Of a stretch of DNA of 64,000 nt, positions 59,281 to 64,000 are shown in pieces. The position numbers were made by a program, and so were the translations under genes. Under the pieces are notes generated by a model that saw nothing but the letters and a program-made list of their open reading frames with translations, was not told the DNA's origin and ran no database searches. The stretch spans positions 31,711-95,710 of the forward strand of contig QCGD01000008.1 in assembly GCA_003280025.1 (NCBI GenBank), read 5' to 3'. This DNA comes from Prochlorococcus sp. AG-363-P06. GTDB taxonomy: Bacteria; Cyanobacteriota; Cyanobacteriia; PCC-6307; Cyanobiaceae. Every line of letters begins with the position of its first letter. Position 1 is the stretch's first letter.

Positions 59281-60054
59281 TTGGAACTATTTAACAAAAA
59301 AGAATTAAATCAATTGGATTTTCTTCAGGATAAAGTTAATGATAATTCCTTTAAAAAAAGGGTTAAAAATAAAAATATTGAGAAAGTTTTAATTCTTGAT
59401 ACTGAAACAACTGGTTTAGATGAAAATAAAGATGAAGTTATAGAAATAGGCTGTATTCTGTTTCATGTATCTTCTAGATCTGTCCTTTCTCAGGTTTCAT
59501 TTTTATTCCCAGTTAAAACAAATGAAGCAGAATATATTAATGGCATATCTGCAGAAGTTACAAATATTGATCAACCTTGGCAGGATGGATTGAATTTCTT
59601 TTTAAAACTTGTCGAGTATTCTGATTTGATCGTGGCGCACAATGTAGAGTTTGATCGAAAATGGTTCGGGAAAGGTATATTACCCAAACTCGAAAAAAAA
59701 TGGATTTGTAGTTTAGAAGATATTAATTGGTCTTTTCAAAAATCTTTAAAAACTAGACCTTCTGTAACTGATCTTGCATTATCTTTTTCAATACCTGTTT
59801 GGAATTTACATAGAGCCTTGTCTGATTGCTTTTATATTTCAGAGGTTTTCAAAAAATGCGATAATTTAGAGGAACTTCTTCTTAAAGCTACTGAACCTAG
59901 GTTCCTTTACAAAGCACTGGTTAGTTATGAAGAAAGGAATTTAGCTAAGAATGCTGGATTTCGATGGAATACTCCTGTAGAAGGAGCATGGTCAAAAAAA
60001 TTAACTATTGAGGAGGCAGATAATCTTGACTTTAAAGTTAAGATTCTAAATTAA
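59281..60054 (+). CDS. DEDD 3'-5' exonuclease (DNA polymerase III epsilon-like)
   Basis: A 257-aa protein with an RNase H-like exonuclease domain (about 35-200). ExoI is LILDTETTGLD (37-47, Asp40/Glu42), ExoII includes IVAHNVEFDRKWF, and ExoIII is HRALSDCFYISEVF. The last about 55 residues (EERNLAKNAGFRWNTPVEGAWSKKL) form a small extra domain seen in some cyanobacterial and phage homologues. It lacks tau/alpha-binding features I can identify, so proofreading or RNA trimming are both possible. TTG start. Confidence 0.85.
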   Translation: MELFNKKELNQLDFLQDKVNDNSFKKRVKNKNIEKVLILDTETTGLDENKDEVIEIGCILFHVSSRSVLSQVSFLFPVKTNEAEYINGISAEVTNIDQPWQDGLNFFLKLVEYSDLIVAHNVEFDRKWFGKGILPKLEKKWICSLEDINWSFQKSLKTRPSVTDLALSFSIPVWNLHRALSDCFYISEVFKKCDNLEELLLKATEPRFLYKALVSYEERNLAKNAGFRWNTPVEGAWSKKLTIEEADNLDFKVKILN

Positions 60055-60241
60055 TATTTCAACAATTTTTTAAATTTAAAGATCTTTAGTTAAGTTTTCT
60101 TGGTCCCAAATTTTTCTTTTCTTTATTTTAATTAATTTCCATTAATTTGAACAAATGTTAAATTATAAATTATCAGAAAATATATCTAGGCAAAATTCAA
60201 TTGCTATGTAAATTAAAAATTCTGAATTATTTATTAGAACT

Positions 60242-61522
60242 TTGAATAACTTTAAAAATCTTAGAGGAACGGTAGACCTCTTCCCTAATCAATTAATAAA
60301 GTGGCAAAATGTTGAGAAAATTTTAATTGATCAGCTTTCTAGGGCCTCCATAAAAGAAATAAGAACACCAATATTGGAAATGACTGAATTGTTCATAAGG
60401 GGTATAGGGGAAGGAACAGATGTTGTAAGTAAAGAAATGTACACATTTTTAGATAGAGGAGAAAGGTCCTGCACTTTAAGACCAGAAGGTACGGCCTCAG
60501 TCGCTAGGGCTTTAATACAAAATGGAATCTCATCGAAACCTCTTCAGAAACTTTGGTACATGGGCCCCATGTTTAGATATGAGAGACCTCAAGCTGGCAG
60601 GCAGAGGCAGTTTCATCAGTTAGGTGTTGAGTTTGTTGGCTATGAAGCTGTAAGAAGTGATATAGAAATAATTGCTTTAGCTTGGGATATATTAGGAAAA
60701 TTAGGAATAAAAGAACTTAATCTTGAGATTAATACCTTGGGTGATCTGAATGATAGATTAAATTTTCAAAAGTCATTTTTAGAGTGGTTAGAAATTAATA
60801 AAGACTCTTTAGATGTAGATTCACAGAAGAGAATAAATAAAAATCCTTTAAGGATTTTAGATTCTAAGAATGTTCATACAAAAAAAATTCTTGAAAACGC
60901 CCCAAGATTATTTGATTTTTTGTCGGAAAAAAGTCTTGAAAGATATTTAGTTTTAAAAAAACAATTAAAATTTCTCAAAATACCTTATATCGAGAACTTT
61001 AATCTCGTTAGAGGTTTGGATTATTACACCCATACAGCATTCGAAATTACAAGCGGATCACTTGGATCGCAAGCTACAGTATGCGGAGGCGGAAGATATG
61101 ATAATTTAATAAAGCAAATGGGAGGTAAAGAGACACCCGCAATCGGATTTGCTATTGGATTAGAAAGATTAATTCTTTTAGCAGGAAAGGAGCTTGAAGC
61201 TGAAAGGCAAACTGATATTTATATTGTTAATAAAGGTTTAAATGCCGAATTATTAGCAATGAACTTATCCAGAAAATTAAGGAAGTATGATTTGTTAGTT
61301 GAATTAGATGTTACTGGAGCTTCTTTCTCTAAGCAATTTAAAAAAGCAAATAAACTTAAATCAAAAAGTATTATTGTTGTAGGTGATGAAGAAGCATCTA
61401 ACAATGAATTCGTAATAAGGCTATTTAATAAAGACAATTCTGAAACTAAAGAAGAGACCATATCAGTAGAGAATGATATCAAACTTGAGAAGTGGATAAA
61501 AAATAATTTGTTTTTAAAGTGA
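60242..61522 (+). CDS. hisS: Histidyl-tRNA synthetase
   Basis: A class II synthetase (426 aa) from a TTG start after a 187-bp AT-rich gap. Landmarks: LRGTVDLFP at the N-terminus, motif 2 YMGPMFRYERPQAGRQRQFHQLG (given by landmark RYERPQAGR), His motif GLDYYTHTAFE, VCGGGRYDNL and motif 3 PAIGFAIGLERL. Full length. Its TGA overlaps the GTG of the next small gene by 4 bp (GTGA), an intimate coupling. Confidence 0.97.
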   Translation: MNNFKNLRGTVDLFPNQLIKWQNVEKILIDQLSRASIKEIRTPILEMTELFIRGIGEGTDVVSKEMYTFLDRGERSCTLRPEGTASVARALIQNGISSKPLQKLWYMGPMFRYERPQAGRQRQFHQLGVEFVGYEAVRSDIEIIALAWDILGKLGIKELNLEINTLGDLNDRLNFQKSFLEWLEINKDSLDVDSQKRINKNPLRILDSKNVHTKKILENAPRLFDFLSEKSLERYLVLKKQLKFLKIPYIENFNLVRGLDYYTHTAFEITSGSLGSQATVCGGGRYDNLIKQMGGKETPAIGFAIGLERLILLAGKELEAERQTDIYIVNKGLNAELLAMNLSRKLRKYDLLVELDVTGASFSKQFKKANKLKSKSIIVVGDEEASNNEFVIRLFNKDNSETKEETISVENDIKLEKWIKNNLFLK

Positions 61523-61800
61523 TAGTTTTAAATTTAATGATAATTTTTCTTTCAGTCGCTATATTCCTTTGTTTAAAAAAAACTTTTAAATTGAATATAA
61601 GTAAAAAAGTTTTTAAGAATAAAAGAATCAATACCTTTAATAAAAGTAATCTGAATAAATGGATGAATTTAACTAAAAAAGAAAGATATAATCAGACAAA
61701 AAAGGAATCAGTCTCTTATTTAAAAAACAGAAAAGTTTTATTAGATGAAATACAAAAAGAATATAAAAGAATGAAGAAAAGTGATTCAAAAAGAAACTAG
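61519..61800 (+). CDS. Small membrane-anchored basic protein, unknown
   Basis: A 93-aa protein beginning with a hydrophobic helix (about 2-19), then a very Lys-rich cytoplasmic tail (e.g. LKKTFKLNISKKVFKNKR and YLKNRKVLLDEIQKEYKRMKK in parts). GTG start overlapping hisS. No family recognised. Coupled downstream of hisS and upstream of the Trp-rich-family gene. Confidence 0.6.
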   Translation: MIVLNLMIIFLSVAIFLCLKKTFKLNISKKVFKNKRINTFNKSNLNKWMNLTKKERYNQTKKESVSYLKNRKVLLDEIQKEYKRMKKSDSKRN

Positions 61801-61810
61801 CTGTTTAATA

Positions 61811-62113
61811 ATGATTGATAATTTCTGGACGTCTAATAGACCAATAAGTGGATTAAGACATTTTGTCCTAGTAAATCAAAAGATGGAAAAAGATCAAATT
61901 ATTTGTTTGATGGTGTCAGTGCTTGATGTTGAAATTAATTTGGAAATCAATTGCCAAGAGTTAATTAATAGTCCTAATTGGGAAAAAGGTTGGTTGAATC
62001 TCCCTAAAAGCAAATCGATCACAAAAGGTTATATTGAATACAAATCTATTAAAAACAAAGAAGGGATTGATAAGATTTTCATTAATGAAGATTCTGTATT
62101 TAATATTTCTTAA
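61811..62113 (+). CDS. Cyanobacterial Trp-rich-family protein (TIGR02450-like)
   Basis: About 100 aa from the ATG at 61811. The pattern NFWTSNRPISGLRHFVLVNQ, then a beta segment ending NSPNWEKGWLNLP, matches the short cyanobacterial proteins with KWT-x-V-x-P-x-x-G-x-RHF and W-x-x-GW landmarks. The function of the family is unknown. A GTG at 61781 would add 10 residues and overlap the upstream gene; the ATG fits the family better. Confidence 0.6.
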   Translation: MIDNFWTSNRPISGLRHFVLVNQKMEKDQIICLMVSVLDVEINLEINCQELINSPNWEKGWLNLPKSKSITKGYIEYKSIKNKEGIDKIFINEDSVFNIS

Positions 62114-62253
62114 TTTGTAATTTATTTATTTACGAGATTTTTACTGTAAAGACTTAGGTTTTGGCGATTTAAAAAATATTAAAAAAAAATCTCCCCTTCC
62201 TTAATAAGACAATAAACGTTATCAAGGACTAATAATATTTACTTAATTCCATT

Positions 62254-62484
62254 ATGGTGAATATATGGACCTCTTCTGAGGCTGCGGCTGAACATTTAGA
62301 AATAACCGAAATTCAACTTTCTAATTTAAGAGAGAATGGGTTCTTAAAGCCCGGAATTCATTGGAAAAGTTCTCCTTATGGACAAAAAAAACCATGGAAT
62401 CCTCAAGCTCTTTACAACATAAAAAAGTGCAGAAAACAGATTGATAATCTTTATTTGGAAGAGAACGATAATATTGCAGCCTAA
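62254..62484 (+). CDS. Small excisionase/MerR-like HTH protein, unknown
   Basis: A 76-aa protein. WTSSEAAAEHLEITEIQLSNLRENGFLKPGIHWK (landmarks SSEAAAEHLEI and LRENGFLKPG) looks like a winged helix-turn-helix of the MerR/excisionase type: a first helix, recognition helix and a basic wing. The C-terminus is acidic. No integrase or attachment site is visible nearby, so it may be a resident regulator. It lies just upstream of the 549-bp gap before pcb. Confidence 0.55.
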   Translation: MVNIWTSSEAAAEHLEITEIQLSNLRENGFLKPGIHWKSSPYGQKKPWNPQALYNIKKCRKQIDNLYLEENDNIAA

Positions 62485-62604
62485 AATTTAATATTTTAAG
62501 ATTATTTAGAAAAATTTTATTAAGAGACTATATTAACTAAATTTTCATTTCTAAAGTCAATTAAAATTGTTTTGTAAGGTTGGATATATGTTGTTAATTT
62601 TTAT

Positions 62605-62706
62605 CTATTGTTCTGATTCTAGATAAGATTCTGCAGCCTTTTTGTAATGAAATTCAGATTTAATCTCTAATGAAAGTTCCTTAGAAGATTTTTGAGGAGT
62701 TGTCAA
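62605..62706 (-). CDS. Possible 33-codon small protein gene
   Basis: A TTG-initiated frame of 33 codons with ordinary, charged composition (no low-complexity AT translation): TPQKSSKELS, EIKSEFHYKK and AAESYLESEQ in order. No Shine-Dalgarno is visible and no ATG is available. It may be a coincidence; the protein-like amino-acid mix is the only support. Confidence 0.22.
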   Translation of the reverse strand: MTTPQKSSKELSLEIKSEFHYKKAAESYLESEQ

Positions 62707-62935
62707 AAGAATTTTTTTCTTATTCTCTTTTTATTAATAATTGTTGGATGATGTCGCAAGAGATCACGTGGATTTATGACTAATGATTTTATGTCAGCAA
62801 AAAGACATTATATTTTAAGACAATTAGAATTTTTAATGACTTTTTAAAAATTTAAACTTCACAAGTTATCCATGAGTTTCTAGATTAAATCTACCTTGTT
62901 TGCTATTGGAAGGCTTTAGGAAATTCAGTAAGTTG

Positions 62936-62941
62936 TATAAT
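62936..62941 (+). promoter_or_regulatory. Candidate -10 element for pcb
   Basis: Perfect TATAAT 92 bp before the pcb ATG; the predicted start would be near 62948 and the leader about 86 nt. No canonical -35 at 17 bp (GCTTTA). A weaker TATACA at 62993-62998 is an alternative with a leader of about 30 nt. Confidence 0.35.
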
Positions 62942-63033
62942 TTGGATTAATAACCTTTACAATTTTGTTGTGAATCCAACTGTTTGGATAAATATACAGT
63001 AGTCTCAATACGTTTATGCTAATCAATTCCTAA

Positions 63034-64000
63034 ATGCAAACCTATGGAAATCCAGATGTCACCTACGGATGGTGGGCTGGTAATTCAGGTGTAACGAATC
63101 GCACAGGAAAATTCATTGCTGCGCATATTGCGCATACAGGATTAATCGCTTTCTGGGCTGGTGCTTTCACCCTTTTTGAACTTTCAAGATTTGACCCCTC
63201 TATCCCTATGGGGCATCAACCTCTTATCGCACTTCCTCATTTAGCAGCCCTCGGAATAGGGTTTGATGCTGATGGAGTGTTAATGGGAGATACAAAACCT
63301 GTTGTAGCAATTGCTATCCTTCACTTAATAGGATCAATGATTTATGCAGCAGGCGGACTCTTACATTCACTCCTATTACCAGGAGATTTACAAGAAGCTG
63401 ATTTAGAAAAAGCAAGGAAATTTAGCCTTAGCTGGGATGATCCAGATAAATTAACATTCATTCTTGGTCACCATTTAATTTTCTTTGGCGTAGCATGTAT
63501 TTGGTTCGTAGAATGGGCTAAATGGCATGGTATATATGACCCAGCTATTGGTGCAGTCAGACCAGTTGAATATGATTTGAATTTGTCAGAAATATGGAAC
63601 CATCAAGCTGATTTCTTCGCTATTGATAGTCTTGAAGATGTTTTAGGTGGTCATGCTTTCCTAGCTTTTGTTGAAATTACAGGTGGAGCTTTCCATATTG
63701 CTACTAAGCAAGTTGGTGAATACACTAAATTCAAAGGAAAAGGACTACTTTCAGCTGAAGCAGTACTTTCTTGGTCTCTAGCTGGAATTGGCTGGATGGC
63801 TATTATTGCTGCTTTCTGGAGTGCTACAAATACAACAGTTTATCCAACTGACTTTTTTGGAGAGCCTCTACAATTGAAATTTAGTATTTCTCCTTACTGG
63901 GTAGATACTGTTGACCTTCCTGCTGGTGAACATACTTCAAGAGCATGGTTGGCAAACGTTCACTATTACTTAGGTTTCTTCTTTATTCAAGGTCATCTAT
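63034..64000 (+). CDS. pcbA: Chlorophyll a/b-binding light-harvesting protein Pcb (3' end outside window)
   Basis: The 322 codons up to the edge encode a six-helix antenna protein of the IsiA/CP43 family that binds divinyl-chlorophylls a and b in Prochlorococcus thylakoids. Landmarks: MQTYGNPDVTYGWWAGNSG at the N-terminus, AAHIAHTGLIAFWAGAFTLFEL, MGHQPLIALPHLA, FILGHHLIFFGVACIW, GGHAFLAFVEITGGAFHI and LANVHYYLGFFFIQGHL, with many helix His that ligate chlorophyll. The long CP43-type lumenal loop E is absent, as expected for Pcb. The highly expressed single antenna of high-light strains would fit this gene. Confidence 0.96.
   Translation, partial: MQTYGNPDVTYGWWAGNSGVTNRTGKFIAAHIAHTGLIAFWAGAFTLFELSRFDPSIPMGHQPLIALPHLAALGIGFDADGVLMGDTKPVVAIAILHLIGSMIYAAGGLLHSLLLPGDLQEADLEKARKFSLSWDDPDKLTFILGHHLIFFGVACIWFVEWAKWHGIYDPAIGAVRPVEYDLNLSEIWNHQADFFAIDSLEDVLGGHAFLAFVEITGGAFHIATKQVGEYTKFKGKGLLSAEAVLSWSLAGIGWMAIIAAFWSATNTTVYPTDFFGEPLQLKFSISPYWVDTVDLPAGEHTSRAWLANVHYYLGFFFIQGHL

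Larger units (their letters stand above)
62485..63033. other. 549-bp intergenic region upstream of pcb
   Basis: The only gap above 300 bp in the window. It holds a possible 33-codon minus-strand ORF (62605-62706), a TATAAT at 62936-62941, TTTGGAT/ATCCAA elements at 62941-62989, and a TATACA at 62993-62998. Two short plus-strand frames (ATG at 62748 and 62776, 11 and 23 codons) look random. No tRNA or recognisable ncRNA family is seen. It probably contains the pcb promoter and leader, and possibly a small RNA. Confidence 0.6.

Noticed and set aside
60155..60211. An 18-codon frame (ATG at 60155) just upstream of hisS, considered as a regulatory leader peptide
   Set aside because: It contains no histidine codons and no terminator-antiterminator pair is visible; likely random AT-rich sequence.
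62748..62847. Two short plus-strand frames (ATG at 62748 and 62776) before pcb
   Set aside because: Only 11 and 23 codons, without Shine-Dalgarno or recognisable sequence.
1..64000. Search for CRISPR arrays, insertion sequences, prophage genes, att repeats and toxin-antitoxin pairs
   Set aside because: No repeats with regular spacers, transposase motifs, integrase or TA-like pairs were seen; the window is core chromosome.

Overview
The window looks like a stretch of core chromosome from a high-light-adapted Prochlorococcus (marine picocyanobacterium). The evidence is the very low G+C content (about 30% by eye), the extremely tight gene packing, frequent TTG/GTG starts, cyanobacterial marker genes (plastocyanin, NdhL, NdhD, Ycf51, cyAbrB, phylloquinone genes), and above all a divinyl-chlorophyll a/b-binding antenna gene (pcb) entering at the right edge. 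I see no insertion sequence, prophage, integrase, CRISPR array or rRNA. There is one tRNA, tRNA-Leu(UAA), and it has no intron.

Layout. 1-6.6 kb: a thioredoxin-fold/GST protein cut by the left edge, glutathione reductase, a Ca2+/cation antiporter, dihydroorotase, tRNA-Leu, ndhL, a DUF3007 gene and trpA. 6.6-10.6 kb: a cyAbrB regulator, a YciI-like protein, two small unknowns, a group 2 sigma factor, hisIE and a PTPS/QueD-like protein. 10.6-21 kb (minus strand): clpB, petE, an SDR reductase, hemE, glgB, an S15-type hydrolase and three small conserved proteins including Ycf51. 21-27.3 kb (plus): a giant TamB-like protein, proA, folB and a lipase-like hydrolase. 27.3-36.3 kb (minus): a run of closely spaced genes, in transcription order a basic protein, trpS, thrS, glk, thrB, ndhD and an M3 oligopeptidase. 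36.5-41.6 kb (plus): a DUF697 membrane protein, a three-gene Mn-type ABC importer and a DUF4336 protein. 41.6-51.8 kb: DUF760, lepB, menD-menB, glgA, murF, glmU, an MnmC-type methyltransferase and aroA. 51.9-62.5 kb: comB, nitrilase, amidase, murI, solanesyl diphosphate synthase, acs, a DUF1350 protein, a DEDD exonuclease, hisS and three small unknowns. The right end holds the only gap above 300 bp (62485-63033), followed by pcb.

The genes serve a minimal photoautotroph: photosynthetic electron transport (petE, ndhL, ndhD, menB/menD, sds, pcb), tetrapyrrole synthesis (hemE), glycogen storage (glgA, glgB, glk), amino acid, pyrimidine and folate synthesis, cell wall (murF, murI, glmU, amidase) and Mn uptake for photosystem II.

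Nothing looks like a new multigene accessory system. The most unusual signals are small. (1) The TTG start of clpB is sandwiched between a perfect 48-bp palindrome and a long hairpin inside codons 3-17. (2) An 11-bp tandem array lies upstream of the sigma factor gene. (3) Spaced TTTGGAT/ATCCAA elements lie in front of pcb and could form an operator pair or alternative leader hairpins. (4) The PTPS-like protein has Tyr where the third zinc His is expected. (5) A lone excisionase-like DNA-binding protein sits next to the pcb leader.
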